64,000 nucleotides of DNA from Xiphydria camelus (Eukaryota; Arthropoda; Insecta; Hymenoptera; Xiphydriidae): assembly GCA_963678675.1 (NCBI GenBank), contig OY783197.1, positions 4,870,400-4,934,399 on the forward strand, written 5' to 3'. The notes beneath the pieces are model-generated. The model searched no databases. It worked only from the letters and a program-made list of their open reading frames with translations, and was not told where the DNA came from. This document shows, one piece after another, positions 20,364 to 31,376 of this stretch (positions are counted from its first letter, which is position 1; every line of letters starts with the position of its first letter). A program made the position numbers and the translations under genes.

Positions 20364-21905
20364 CCGAATAGAAATTTGAATCGACCAACTATCGGGTCAA
20401 TGTTGAACCTGGTAATGTTGGCATTCAATATTGGGCCAATCTTCTGAACGATGATGCTCCTCATTTACTAGTCAAAGTCGGTTTTTTATATTGAGCCAAT
20501 ATAAAGATTTCGATATGGGTCAAGCTTATTGGTTACGACCAATGATAAACGTTTTTTCTCGCGATTAGAGTGAATGGCAAGTTTGAAAATATTTCAAACC
20601 TACGAACATATATATTACTAGCTGTTAAGCGCGACTTCGTCTGCGTGGAATTCGAATTATTACATTTTTTTTTAAATCACTTGAATTTATGATAACGTCA
20701 CATACCCTATGTCCTTCCCCGTGTTTCAAGTTACCGCTCTGTCAAATTTCATCAAAATCGGTTTGGTTATTTAGCCGTGAATACGTAACAAATATGCAGA
20801 CAAACTCACTTTCGCATTTATAATATTAATATGAACAGTTTTTTCTCTATTAGTAAACTATTATGAGTAGATATGACGAGCCATGAAGGTCGTGTATTCG
20901 TTACGCAGAGACGCAAACAAAAGATTGCGATTTTATGCTATCTAAGCAGTGTCATTGATACTTCATGAAGCCAATGTCATAAGCATAAGTTTTAGATTCA
21001 ATATCACATTATCTTATATTTTTTAATCCTTTAAATTATTCTGCACATTCAATTCTGTACATAGTAAACGAACTTTCTCCGAAAGAACGACGTAGACACG
21101 CTCTGGTATGCAATACATGACATGGCAAACATAAACGATCGAGAGATAAGCTATGCGTATAAAGATCGTGGGACATATTTTCAAATTCTCGCTCGCGAAG
21201 TCTGTTAATATGTATGTCGATACATCCATCAATTGAAGGCTCGGAATAAGAAGGCTTAGATATTGAGTTCAAAATGCCGCATTAAAATATAAAATTTTGT
21301 TTTGTCATATAACGATAAATAATAATTATATTTGTTGACATATGTATCAATGCTTCAGTACATCATCATTGTATTTCGTAAGAATATTACGAAAATTCCA
21401 AATCTAAAAAGATTGTAGCTTGTACCCTTCTTATCCCGAACCTTTCAATTATGTGCGTATGAACTTTTACTGTACATGTACTTCTAACCGTATTGTTTCT
21501 GAAAATTCTCAGCGACTCATGACATAGATATTAGAAAATTTATTGGAGCGCCAATGAACGCCAATATTGGGCTAATATCAAAACAAGATTAATATTCGTC
21601 TAAAGCATTTATATTGGCCGATGATCGGAAAACTATCATCAACCAGTGATGTTCAACATTTTCCTACATTAACATCTAACAATGGATCAAAAAATTCGTC
21701 TAAGCTTTGGCCAAATCGTATCAAATATACTCACGGCGAGCTATTGGATAATTACATCGAACCACAGTTGTTCGTCAATTCAGAACCGCTCATATTATTG
21801 CCCATGAAGGCCCGAGATGGACCCAGTATCGATATCCAGTAGAATGTTCACCAATACTGGTCTAATGATGAGTATTGGACGGCCTATTCCAATTTTCACA
21901 CACGG
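20364..21905. mobile_element. Family E element, long copy 1
   Basis: Left end CCGAATAGAAATTTGAATCG. The right end, read on the minus strand from 21905, is CCGTGTGTGAAAATTGGAAT, a weaker inverted match. The order of internal blocks is the same, on the opposite strand, in the copy at 45412-47351 (TTGGCCAAAGCTTAGACGAA, TTAGCGTTCATTGGCG, AGTAAAAGTTCATACGCA). It carries a nested SINE-like insertion at 20618-20836. I see no transposase, so the superfamily is open. Confidence 0.75.
20618..20836 (+). mobile_element. SINE-like or short RTE-type 3' fragment, nested in family E
   Basis: Begins ACTAGCTGTTAAGCGCGACT and ends GCATTTATAATATTAATAT. In between is CAAATTTCATCAAAATCGGT and GTGAATACGTAACAAATATG. 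These phrases are the usual 3' region of widespread arthropod RTE-type LINEs and the SINEs that share their tails. No corresponding block is evident in the other family E copies, which supports a nested insertion. Assignment to RTE is from memory of the tail style. Confidence 0.55.
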
Positions 21906-22690
21906 TATGTGGCGTTCATTGGTTGCCCATCGCGACACCTTCGCCCTATGAACTTATATTATAAATTGTCTCGCTTCGATCGTTTCCTCGGTACATAGGT
22001 ATATATAATATATAGCTACCGTGATTGCGTGGGTCTCTTTGGCGAGGTCGAATCGTACGGACGCCGCGTGAATTTGACCGGATGTTGCGCGTGGGAACAA
22101 GGAGAGCGGATCGGAGCGACGAAAAGTCAGTGCCGCACGCGCGAACATCGCGGCACTTTGGAAATCGCCTGCGGGGACTGCCATCTCCTTGGAGATCTCG
22201 GAGGACGATCTCCCGGCTTGACACCGAATCGCTTCTCTCTCTCTCTCTCTCTCTTCCTCTTTCTCTCTCTCTCTCTCTCTCTCTCTACTCTCGGCCACTC
22301 GCTTGGGTCCTCCGTTATGCGAGCGAAGAAAAAGAAGTTCCACCGCGAAACGACCGTACGCGAACGCGATGGTAGGTCGAGGGAGCGTCCGCGAGGGAAG
22401 AGGAATGTGGCGAAAAAGAGGAAGTAGCGGGGCTCCGTCATCGCCCGAAGGCGACCGTCCTTCGGCCTGACCGTTCGCCCGAGATCAGATCACCTCTCGC
22501 TTGACGCTGGCGTCTCTGTACGCGAAGCGGGAGATCGCTACGCGCGTGCCGATCGCCTGAGCGAGTTTTGCGAATGTCGAATTCATTTCCGCCTGCTCAA
22601 TATATATCGGAGACGCGCACGTCTCACCCGTTCTCTTCGCGTGTATCACTATGGCGCGTTTTTTCTCTACTCCAATTAAGTCTTCGATAG
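21906..22690. other. CpG-rich block with (TC)n
   Basis: CpG-rich. It contains a (TC)n tract at 22233-22287, which creates RERERE/SLSLSL frames on both strands. No protein domain is recognisable. Confidence 0.65.
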
Positions 22691-23400
22691 CTCTTATTGA
22701 GCAAGGCGAATGGTGTTTCTTAGTCAGACATTCCTGATTTGTACGGTATGCGTAAAGTTAGAGCTGCTTTAAATTTTCTTAATTTTTACGTCAAATTAAT
22801 AAGAAACGTTTGTTACGAGTGTAAATTGCAAATGATGATTTGACGTTGACAACAAATTTATGCAAAATTTAACGTACCGAATGAGAGTAACGTGTAAAAT
22901 TAATTACCATTTCCGAAACATAATTTCATTATCCAATTACATAGATAACAGTGCCAAAGAAGAACTCGTAAAACATACATAGTTACTGCACGCCGTGATC
23001 TAGGTTTTTATAAAGTTGCTGCAAAATTTGCATTATATGTCTAGCTGAGATGTCATCGTATATTGTTATAAAGCGTTTTTATTTTCAGATTTAATTAGCT
23101 CTCCATTCTCTTATTCTTTTTTTTCTAGTGTACGCTTTGTTACTTTGGCTTTTCTTAAGTAACAATACAATTGTATTATTAAAAGTATTCTGTCCTAGTT
23201 AGATTCACTAGAAAAACCATCATATTGTGTCCTTCCTTTCTTCTAAAGGAGACCTTCAGATTGTTACACGTAGTTTTAATTTTATTAATAAATGTTTCTT
23301 TAATTGAAACATAACTTCACGAAAAGTCCCTAGCACGCCCCAGAATGAACCAATCATTAATTACTGGATTACAATAGTTTACCTTGAAAAACAGGGACTC
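22690..23400 (+). repeat. Old dispersed repeat C, copy 1
   Basis: Blocks match 41835-42840 in the same orientation: GTTAGAGCTGCTTTAAATTT with 41846, ATTTATGCAAAATTTAACGT with 42382, TAACAGTGCCAAAGAAG with 42478, CCGTGATCTAGGTTTTTATA with 42781, and AACATAACTTCACGAAAAGT with 42061. The block order differs between the copies, so each has been rearranged or interrupted. Not coding. Total extent unknown. Confidence 0.65.
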
Positions 23401-24060
23401 GTGTATACAGAGAAAAAAAGCTCATTGGAACAAGTGCATTTTAATTGATTTAAATAAATCCTGCTATTCAATAGTCATATCCGTATATTTATTTAAAACA
23501 AGTAAATAATTAATTTTTCCTCAAAGTTTTATTCATTCATTATGAATAAATGTTTCATTGAAGTATAGAAATATTTCTTTCCGACAATTGATGTTTAATC
23601 TCACCGTATATGCCGCTTCATTTAAACCGAAGAAGAGCTTACTTAAACCGTTACTTGTATGATCAATGCAGCTAAATTTTTATTTAAACTAATGTAATAT
23701 TCTATTAATCCAAGAATTTTTTAATTAAAGTAATAAAATATACAATCTACTCGATTGAAAATAATCTCTGCATAACTAAACGGTACTTGCTCCGAGTAAA
23801 CTGACTTTTCATACAAAGAACTATTACCTCATTGAGAGAGAAAGGAAATATTTTTTTTCGTCAATTTATTGATATTTAATCTCGCCATGTATGCCGCTTC
23901 ATTAAACTAAAGAAGATGTTCTAACCAAATCAATTAATAAGATATTTTATTACTTCAAAAATTTACACTAGTAATTCAAAGAAACCTTTAATAAAGTGAA
24001 TGAAATGTCAATATTATATTATTATTTTAGTGGTTTGAAAAGAAAATATTGTTTTCACTG
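23401..24060. repeat. AT-rich miniature elements with internal duplication
   Basis: Starts GTGTATACAGAGAAAAAAAG. A segment around TTTAATCTCACCGTATATGC (23593) recurs as TTTAATCTCGCCATGTATGC (23877), a spacing of about 284 bp, so there are two related units. High AT, no coding. Confidence 0.5.
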
Positions 24061-24960
24061 CCAATTTTCAAAGGACCCCGCACAAACTTTATGGGAACTG
24101 GGTCCCGGCGGATTTGGCTGGGCTCCACATATGTTGTAGATCTTGATGTTCTGATCAAAAGTTATCATTGCCGCAACAATGGAAAATAGACAGTCTTTGA
24201 GTTTTGAGACCTTAAAGTTCATATTTTTTGCTTTCCGTCGTACGGTCTATTGGATCGAAATAATCATGTAAAATCAGGTTTTCTGTGAATTTTGCTAAAA
24301 ATCACGTATTTTGTAGTTGGTGAGCTACCGATTCAGGTATCACCCGGTCAGACAAAAAATTAGCAGTTCTTGGGGAGACTTTAAAGTTGCCGCTTTTTAC
24401 TCGAAACCATACGCTCTTTTTCAGCCAATTCAAGCATGCATTCAAGATCATCTGCGATCTTGTGAGCACGTGTTTGCCTCCATATACTTATGCGCGAGTG
24501 TGTGCATGCGTATGCATAGATTCATATTATTTGATGTCTGATTTTTCTAATTTTTTCTAATTTTTTCCGTGTATCTGCATTGTTTTAGCGAACAAATCTC
24601 ATGGAAACTGGTTCAGCACTGAAATCCTCGCGTACTTTACATAGATTGCGGTTTATGACCTCCTGATCAAAAGTTATCATTGCCATAAACTTAAAAAATG
24701 TACCAGATCTAGGAAACTTTTAAGTAGTACACCTTTTACTTGCGACCGTACGCTCTGCTGTATTAAACAAGTCTTATGGCTCTTAAATCCTGGTGAATAT
24801 GTCTCACCTGCATGAATATTGCTGGTCATGATCAGCTGTTCAAATATCACCATAAATGCAAACTCAAAAATTAAACAGGTTCGAAGATCGGAAAGTTTAA
24901 AGTTGTCGTTTTTTACCTGCGATCTTACGTTTTACTAAATCAATCTCCAGTATGTATGCA
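24061..24960 (+). repeat. Diverged tandem repeat, period about 170 bp
   Basis: A block of about 45 bp with TTAAAGTT...TTTTT(G/A)C...CGTACGGTCT or CATACGCTCT recurs at about 24207, 24377, 24713 and 24888, and ATCAAAAGTTATCATTGCC recurs at 24154 and 24667. Units have diverged strongly. Some encode GTGAGCAT/TGTGCATGCG stretches. It may be an old satellite or a multi-copy element. No protein recognised. Confidence 0.55.
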
Positions 24961-25191
24961 ACATGGTTCGAGTCGTATGGACATGTTCTTATGTGTAGAG
25001 ACACATCGACACATGTGTGTGCATCTGTGTATGTATTTGTCATATGTATGCGAATGTACACATGTGTACAATGTTATCCGCTCTTTGCGTTGCCCAGGAT
25101 CAACGCCGTGGACATATCTGAATAAGAGTAAGATTGTCTGTATTATTTCTGGCGCATATTTCTAATGTGGTTACATTTTGATAGAAGCTTT
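24961..25191. other. TG-rich spacer
   Basis: ACATGTGTG/TGTATG-rich sequence with no convincing feature. It lies just downstream of the transposase pseudogene on the minus strand and may be part of that element's 3' flank. Confidence 0.4.
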
Positions 25192-26398
25192 CTATTCGTT
25201 ATTCAGCATTTCTATTACTTCATTGGGATTGTGTTGCGGTGGTCTATGACCAGCATCTAAAACAGCATGCAGTAGAGAAGTTGAAGGGTAACGGACATTT
25301 TGCTCGTGTCTGGCGTAGCCTAAGTACCACAACACGCTTGCAACATGTGCACACGAGCCAAGAGTTCTCGATCCTGCTTTACAGGTACAGTAATACCGAG
25401 AAATAAAGTCCTTGTTGGGTCATCGACGTTAAAAGCTCCACAACTGATGTTTAGTTGCATTTCGAAATCGAGACCAGACTCTTACTCTCATGAAACCCGG
25501 TTCATCAATGAGAACATCTAGTTGATATTCTTCTTGCCCCTCGCGCTGCAGGTTGTCTTGAACATAGGATGGAGCCAAGCTTACCTGGTATGTTCCGACT
25601 GTCAGGTCTCTTAGGAAGTTCAGTGTAAGACGTGGGAAGTCAGGCAACTGATGTTGGTTCAGTTACACCCACTGAGCATTTCTAGTTCGGAGATTTTGTG
25701 CCTCAACTCGCGCTTGTACAATGTTAACTTCCCTTGATTTTACCAGGAGCTCTTTCGCTAATTCCGCATTAGCACCATACATAAGTATTGCCCGATGATA
25801 TCTGTTTATTATAGTTCCTGCAATACGGTAAAAATCATTGAGATAGTGAATATGCGGAGTCACAATCGTGTGTTCAAAAAACTTAAATATGGACTTAAAA
25901 TGCCCGTTTCTTGCCTCGACTATCCACCTTGTCTTCGTCACTAAGCGCGACTTGTTCGCTTCCTCTGTATGCAGTTGACGCTGATCCCGTTGAAGAAGAG
26001 CCGACATCTTATGTTCGATGCCCAAAGCTTGAAGCATTGATCTGGCGTCGCGATAGCCCTGATCTACGACGATGATGTCCCCTTCTCGGATCCATTGCCT
26101 TAAGCCGTTCATGTCCTGTTCAATATCATTTCTCAACATTTGCGCATCGTTATTGCGTGAGTCTAAAAAGTAAGGGCCGTGAATGTCAAGAATGTAACCA
26201 TCTGGAGCAACAATCAGACCAGGTTTGACCAGATGACGACCCTTATTCAGGCAGTATGATTGGCGTAGTACGCGAAGGTTACTGATTTTATGTATGTATG
26301 AGTAGGTGCCGTCAATATAAGCAATTGCTTTGGTAACCTGTGGTTCTGGATTATATAACTCGTTCGCGAAATCTGTAACATGTCTTGCAATATAATCG
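25192..26398 (-). pseudogene. DDE transposase with C-terminal SWIM zinc finger (broken)
   Basis: One minus-strand frame runs from about 26398 to a stop at 25663 and continues in the same frame, through nonsense codons at 25661 and about 25425, to a natural end at 25192. Motifs in order are AIAYIDGTYSYIHKI (first acidic residue), GRHLVKPGLIVAPDGYILDI, DIIVVDQGYRDARS (second), RWIVEARNGHFKSIFKFF (third), then PDFPRLTLNFLRDLTVGTYQ, and a SWIM-type finger CTCKAGSRTLGSCAHVASVL followed by WYLGYARH. This is the DDE_Tnp_4/IS5-like fold of PIF/Harbinger and ISL2EU-type elements; the SWIM tail is known in related hymenopteran proteins. The N-terminus is missing: at 26398 the sequence switches into a mariner relic. 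About 400 codons remain. The many recognisable motifs suggest a fairly recent death. Confidence 0.85.
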
Positions 26399-27170
26399 TT
26401 GCGAGTCACTATCGATATATGGCCTGGCGTTGTCCTGATGGAACACAATTCCTCTCCTATTAGCCAAAACTGGCCGCTTCTGGGCGATTGCTTCCTTCAG
26501 ACGGTCCAATTGTTCACAGTACACAAGTTCGAATTAAGAGTTTGGCCGTAGAGGAGCAGCTCATAGTAGATGATTCCCTGCCAATCCCACCAAACACGCA
26601 GCAAAACCTTCCTGACCGTCAATCCTGGCTTAGCCACCGTTTGCGCCGGCTCACCGCGATTCGACCATTACCGTTTTCGCTTGACGTTCTTGTAAGTGAC
26701 CCACTTTTCATCACCAATCACCATCCACTTCAGAAATGGGTCGATTTTGTTGCGATTCAGCAGCCATTCGCAGATGGAAATTCGATCAATGAGGTTTTTT
26801 TGCGTTAACTCGTGTGGCACCCATACATCGAGCTTCTTTTTGTATCCAGCCTTATTCAAGTGGTTCCAAACGGTTTTTTGTGCAATGTTTAGCTCATCGA
26901 CAATCGAAACAGTGCTTTCATGACGGTCGGACTCGACGATTTGATTTATTTTATCGACATTTTTTATAATTGGCTTTCCAGAGCATGGTGCATCTTTGAC
27001 ATCAAAATTACTGGAACGGAGTCGACGAAACCAAAATTGCGTGAGATTGACTGTTACAGTATCAGGACCATGAATACTATTCACATTTTCAGCCGTCTGG
27101 CTTGCGTTTTCGCATTTATCGAAGAAAAGCTGTAAAAAATATGGCGTACTTTCTCTTTGCTGGTGTCCAT
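26399..27170 (-). pseudogene. Mariner transposase relic, C-terminus lost at the junction
   Basis: Starts at an ATG at 27168-27170, with a frameshift near 27125, then a long frame (27084-26668) with FDVKDAPCSGKPIIKNVDKI, a second helix-turn-helix region (NIAQKTVWNHLNKAGYKKKL), WVPHELTQKN and the first catalytic aspartate in MVIGDEKWVTYKNVKRKR. After a stop the same frame goes on with GIIYYELLLYGQTLN, and the second aspartate in FHQDNARP. The third acidic residue and the C-terminal YSPDLAP region are absent, because the DDE/SWIM relic begins at about 26398. Different from the mariner at 7809 (KRKR/GIIYYELL subfamily). The upstream TIR is not visible; LTR sequence begins at 27245. Confidence 0.85.
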
Positions 27171-27244
27171 CTTTGACGCGCGCTCAAACAATACTGCGTC
27201 AAACAATCACAAAACTGTTTCAGAAGTCTTTTTAGTACGAAATC

Positions 27245-27534
27245 TGTGGCGGTCCGGCCGCCAGCCTTCCCGCCGGCAGCACCGTCGCATGCGGCCCCTT
27301 GTCCAGAGAGCTGAGTCCGATTGGCCCCGTCTGCGCAGGCGTCCCTTCGCACGCGGCAACCGACGCCGCGGACGTGCGCGGGCACGACGCGATAGCAGTT
27401 CAGCCACGACGATCATATAGCGCGGACGTGCCATGTATGTAGCCGTTAGCCTTTGTCTCGAATAAAGACTTCGTTTTCTTCGAGCCCGTGCGTTTTCGTC
27501 CCGTTCTTTCCTTTCGTCCCGCGTGGCTGCTTTA
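27245..27534 (+). repeat. 5' long terminal repeat of a Ty3/Gypsy element
   Basis: The block begins TGTGGCGGTCCGGCCGCC and ends just before a primer-binding site. It is GC-rich and contains AATAAA (27462), the expected polyadenylation signal position in an LTR. No 3' LTR was found in the window, so the boundaries are by inference from TG and the primer site; the CA end is not clear. Confidence 0.65.
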
Positions 27535-27535
27535 G

Positions 27536-27553
27536 TAGTGACCCTGACGTGAT
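27536..27553 (+). promoter_or_regulatory. Primer-binding site, tRNA-Trp type
   Basis: TAGTGACCCTGACGTGAT matches the classical tRNA-Trp primer site (TGGTGACCCCGACGTGAT) at 16 of 18 positions. CsRn1-type Gypsy elements are known to use tRNA-Trp, which agrees with the gag motif downstream. Confidence 0.8.
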
Positions 27554-27613
27554 GTGCGTGGACAGTGGTTGCGAATAAAAGTAACACTACACGTGCATCA
27601 AGAACAAAGAAAA

Positions 27614-28582
27614 ATGGCCACACAGCATACGCCGCTGAGAACGTCGTCTCAGCGCACCGGCGAAGAATTGACTTCGACGTCTCGCGATGGCGATCGCCCG
27701 CAGGTCCAGCCCAACAATGACAACGCCGAGAACAACGGTAATGCATTCGATAATCAACCATGTGTCGACGCTCTCCACGTGAGATTGCCGCCATTTTGAG
27801 AGACCATGAGGAACTTGTGGTTCTTGCAAATCGAAGCCACGCTCGATAACCGTGGCATCCGAAACGACAACAGGAAGTACAACCTCGTCCTCGAAGCCCT
27901 CAGCGTGGAAACAATGCGACATGTGTCCGACCTCCTTCGACACCCTCCGGAGGATAACAAATACCAAACTTTGAAAACAACGCTGATCAATCGTCTTACA
28001 GACTCTCGCGAGCGACAAATACAAAAGTTCCTCAACGAGATACAGCTCGGCAGCAGAAAGCCCTCGCAGCTCCTCAGGGAGATGCAGGAGCTAGGCGGTA
28101 AGTACGTACACGCGCAGAGTTCTTGAGATCCAGGTTCATTCAATGTATGCCGGCGAGCATACGTATCTTCCTGGTCGGCAGTACCAACCTATCGTTAGAG
28201 AATCTAACAGACACCGCAGTTAGACTAATCAAGTCCTGTGGAGCCGCCTTCGTCATGGCCACGGAACATCGTCCAGACAAACCAGACCAGGGGGCGAGCG
28301 CGGTCGACAATCGTCTCACCTTGCTCGAGAAAAGCATGGAGAGGCTGACGACCGCTATCAACCAACTCGCCATGAAACAGCAAGCGAACAGCCCCAGCGC
28401 CAACGAAGATAACCGAAACAGGAATAACTTCTTCCGACGAAGATACCGTTCTCGATCTCGCAGCAGGCCGGCCCGGCCTGGTACCGATGGCATGTGCTAC
28501 TATCATGCTAGGTATGCCGCAGATGCCAAGCACTGCTTCCAACCTTGCAATTACGGGAAGACTACCAGTTCGGAAAACTAAT
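27614..28582 (+). pseudogene. Gag of a CsRn1-type Ty3/Gypsy element, broken
   Basis: ATG at 27614. The frame passes a TGA at about 27797, continues in the same frame to 28126, shifts near 28115 and continues to 28581. It includes NLWFLQIEATLDNRGI, QRQ-like helical segments (NRLTDSRERQIQKFLNEIQL, PSQLLREMQELGG) and, at the C-terminus, CYYHARYAADAKHCFQPC, the C-x3-H-x9-C-x3-C arrangement that marks CsRn1/Kabuki-type gag in place of the usual CCHC knuckle. The product would form the particle and bind RNA. One stop and one frameshift make it non-functional. Confidence 0.85.
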
Positions 28583-28877
28583 TCCACCAACCCAAGTAAA
28601 GACGGTTGGGGATGATGGTGAGAGACCTTTCGAGGAAGCACGTCTTCACGTCAGCGACAAACTCACGAATATGACCTTCTTGATTGACTCCGGCTCGGTT
28701 GTGACAGTTCTACCAGCCCACCGTGTTACGGGCAAACTGGAACCATCAACGTTCACGCTGAACGCGGCCAACGACACGAAAATCGCTACCTTTTTGGGAA
28801 GAAGCTGATGACACTGGATCTGGGACTACACTGCCCATTCCGCTAGTTCTTCATCGTCGCCGACGTACAATCATCGA
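28545..28877 (+). pseudogene. Aspartic protease start of Gypsy pol, truncated
   Basis: The frame 28545-28808 holds a retroviral-type protease active site, FLIDSGSVVTVLP, preceded by a typical RLHVSDKLTNMT-like strand. After a frameshift at about 28800 a short further piece (LTLDLGL-type) is visible, then the element is cut at 28877 where a TTA-flanked foldback element begins. Reverse transcriptase, RNase H and integrase are not found on the other side of that insertion, so the element was already truncated or was deleted later. Confidence 0.8.
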
Positions 28878-29241
28878 TTACACAGCTCCACAAAAAAAAA
28901 TCGAAAAATGCTTCCTCTGACCAGACCAGTATATCTTTATGTTTTTCGGGTCGCTGAATCCGAATCCGGTGTCCATTTTTTGATGTGTAAACATCTATGC
29001 TATGGCTCTGCGGTACGACCTTCCTGGGAAATTGAGCGTCAGACGTAAGTCACGTAGATGTGACTGCGTCAGTGTGTGTGTGGCGCTACTGCGCATACTA
29101 TTCGTGCAAGCTGGATTATCTCAACGGGAAAACATTTTAGAGAAAAATGTTTAATACAAAACTTTAAGGATTTTCCCTTGGCTACCCAGTGGTCGTATTG
29201 GATTTGACCTTGACCGTGATCTTTAAGGTAATACATATCAA

Positions 29242-29739
29242 ATGCCTTCCTAAACCGTTCATCCGATTGCGATGAAACTTTGGGGAATGGTTGGACGTAT
29301 GCCCGCGAAGGTTTCTGAGTTGGTAAATCGTATACAGGGTGTTCAAAAAGTACCGGTACGGATGATTATTATGCCTTCCTAAACCGTTCATCCGATTGCG
29401 ATGAAACTTTGGGGAATGGTTGGACGCATGCCCGCGAAGATTTCTGAGTTAGTAAATCTTATAAAAGGTGTTCAAAAAGTACCGGTACTGATGATTATTA
29501 TGCCTTCCTAAACCGTTCATCCGATTGCGATGAAAAGTTGGGAAATGGTTGGACGCATGCCCGCGAAGGTTTCTGAGTTAGTAAATCTTATACAGGGTGT
29601 TCAAAAAGTACTGGTACGGATGATTATTATGCCTTCCTAAACCGTTCATCCCATTGCGATGAAAATTTGGGGAACAGTTGGACGGATATCCGCGAAGGTT
29701 ACTGAGTTAGTAAATCTTATACAGGGTGTTCAAAAAGTC
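29242..29739 (+). repeat. Tandem array, 129 bp unit, about 3.9 copies
   Basis: ATGCCTTCCTAAACCGTTCA begins units at 29242, 29371, 29500 and 29629. Units also share GATGAAACTTTGGGGAATGG and TGTTCAAAAAGTACCGGTAC. Divergence is a few percent, so the expansion is recent compared with the surrounding relics. Confidence 0.9.
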
Positions 29740-29867
29740 GAACTATACTTGACCTAAATTTGACCTCGGCTGACAATAAAGGTAACATGAAAAAAAATGG
29801 TCAAGGACACATTTGAACGTGAAAAAAAATTAATTTGACCTTGATATAACCTTGAAGGTCATGGTCA

Positions 29868-30005
29868 AGGACAAATCCAATATGACCATTGCGTAGCCCG
29901 GGAAAAATACTAAAAGTTTTATATTAAAAATGTATTTAAACAATGGTGGACGGACAAAATCAATCCACAATCTACCCATGCGAAGCCGGGACGGGCTGCT
30001 AGTAA
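29868..30005. repeat. Nested fragment ending GGGACGGGCTGCTAGTA
   Basis: The segment ends CCATGCGAAGCCGGGACGGG then CTGCTAGTA, a terminal phrase seen in many arthropod interspersed repeats. The first part (29868-29945) is the inverted partner of 29130-29215. It is probably an independent small element inside the composite. Confidence 0.45.
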
Positions 30006-30164
30006 GTTATAAATCTAATGTAATAATAATAAATATTTTATTATAGAAAAAATTAAACTTCTTTATGTCGAACTACGACGTCATATTCCCCAATTAAACT
30101 CGGACCGCAGATAATTGTAAGATGTTTACACATCCTCCGTGAGTACAACGGCACTCACACCTTT

Positions 30165-30690
30165 TTTTTTATCTCAAAAAACCATCAATAGATCATGATT
30201 TTCAAAAAGTTAATGGACTTAAACCAAATTCGCTATAGGGGGTTTTTTAGGTCGCTGATCACGAATCTGAAATCGGATTTCAAAAATTCAAGATGGCGGA
30301 TCCAATATGGCAGACGAGATTTTTGAAAATCGACGGATTCATGCCGAATTTGGTATAAGGGGTTTTTTGGGTCGCTGATCATGAATCTGAAGTCAGATTT
30401 TAAAAATTCAAGATGGATCCAATATGGAGGATGAGATTTTCGAAAATCGACGGATTCATGCCAAATTTGGTACAGGGGGGTTTTTTCGATCGCTGATGAC
30501 GAATATGAAGTTATATTTACAAAAATTCAAAATGTTCGAAAATCTCGTCCGCCATATTGGATCCGCCATCTTGAATGTTTGAAATCCGATTTCAGATTCG
30601 TGATCAACGACCCACAAAACCGCCTATAGCGAATTTGGTTTAACTTTTTGAAAATCATGATCTATTTATAGTTTTTTAAGATTAAAAAAA
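30165..30690. repeat. Hairpin with 120 bp tandem units
   Basis: ATCATGATTTTCAAAAAGTT (30192) is answered by its complement at about 30638, and GCCATATTGGATCCGCCATC (30551) complements the 30290-30310 segment. Between the arms a 120 bp unit beginning GTTTTTTAGGTCGCTGATCA repeats at 30241, 30361 and (partly) 30480. The same unit type occurs as a relic at 13200-13450. Confidence 0.8.
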
Positions 30691-31008
30691 TGTGACGTGA
30701 TGGAGATAAACGGACACCGGATTCGGATTCAGCGACCTCAAAAATACATAGGAATAATAATTTTAATCGATTTGACAATTTTTCCAGGATTTGACCTTGA
30801 AATGACCTTGAACGTGACATGATGGAGACAAACGGACACCGGATTCGGATTCAGCGACCCCAAAAACATAAAGATATACTGATCTGGTCAGAGGAAGGAT
30901 TTTTTCGATTTTTTTGTGGAGCTGTGTTATTCATTGGTTAGTATGTTGAAAAATATGAAATTTTGAAAAGTCACTAGCTACAGAATCCGTGATTCCAAGT
31001 GTATATTT

Positions 31009-31243
31009 GAGGCTATGAGCGCAATAGTGGACTAACCCACAAAGTGTGATTTTTGTTTTAATGCGGAATTGAAACTGTTAATTAAATTAGTATCTTATTG
31101 TTAGTTAAATAGTTTAAACCCTATGTTTACATAATGTTGTTTGATCCACTTTCTAATTGATAGATACTAATTTAACAGTTTCAATTCCGCATTAAATAAA
31201 AATCACACTTTGTGGGTTAGTCCACTATTGCGCTCACGGCCTC
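31009..31243. mobile_element. Miniature hairpin element, about 235 bp
   Basis: Arms 31009-31094 and 31163-31243 are nearly perfect complements, starting GAGGCTATGAGCGCAATAGT and ending with its imperfect complement (GCGCTCACGGCCTC). The loop is about 68 bp. No coding content and no clear target duplication. Confidence 0.8.
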
Positions 31244-31376
31244 ATTTACGCCTTTCGTAGTGAAAGGGTTAAGGTACGCTTTACAATTATATAAAAATTA
31301 AGCCAAAATAGTGAAGTAAAGTAACCCCACTTTACGGCATTGTTTTATTGTACGTCAAACTTCAAAAAACATACCG

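Larger units (their letters stand above)
28881..30926. mobile_element. Composite foldback element, 2046 bp, TTA target duplication
   Basis: TIRs of about 100 bp: CACAGCTCCACAAAAAAAAA at 28881 and the corresponding start CACAGCTCCACAAAAAAATC on the minus strand from 30926, extending through GGGTCGCTGAATCCGAATCC. TTA flanks both ends (28878-28880 and 30927-30929), a TWA duplication as in PIF/Harbinger. The interior is layered: an inner inverted pair (29130-29215 with 29868-29945), a 129 bp tandem array, and a second hairpin (30165-30320 with 30535-30690). No transposase. It inserted into the Gypsy protease region. Confidence 0.85.

Noticed and set aside
27207..27794. A 195-residue minus-strand frame over the LTR and gag start
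   Set aside because: Shadow of the plus-strand Gypsy element, which has matching LTR, primer site, gag and protease in order.
29242..29739. Possible CRISPR-like array (regular repeats)
   Set aside because: Units are 129 bp, directly adjacent with no unique spacers, and the genome is clearly eukaryotic.
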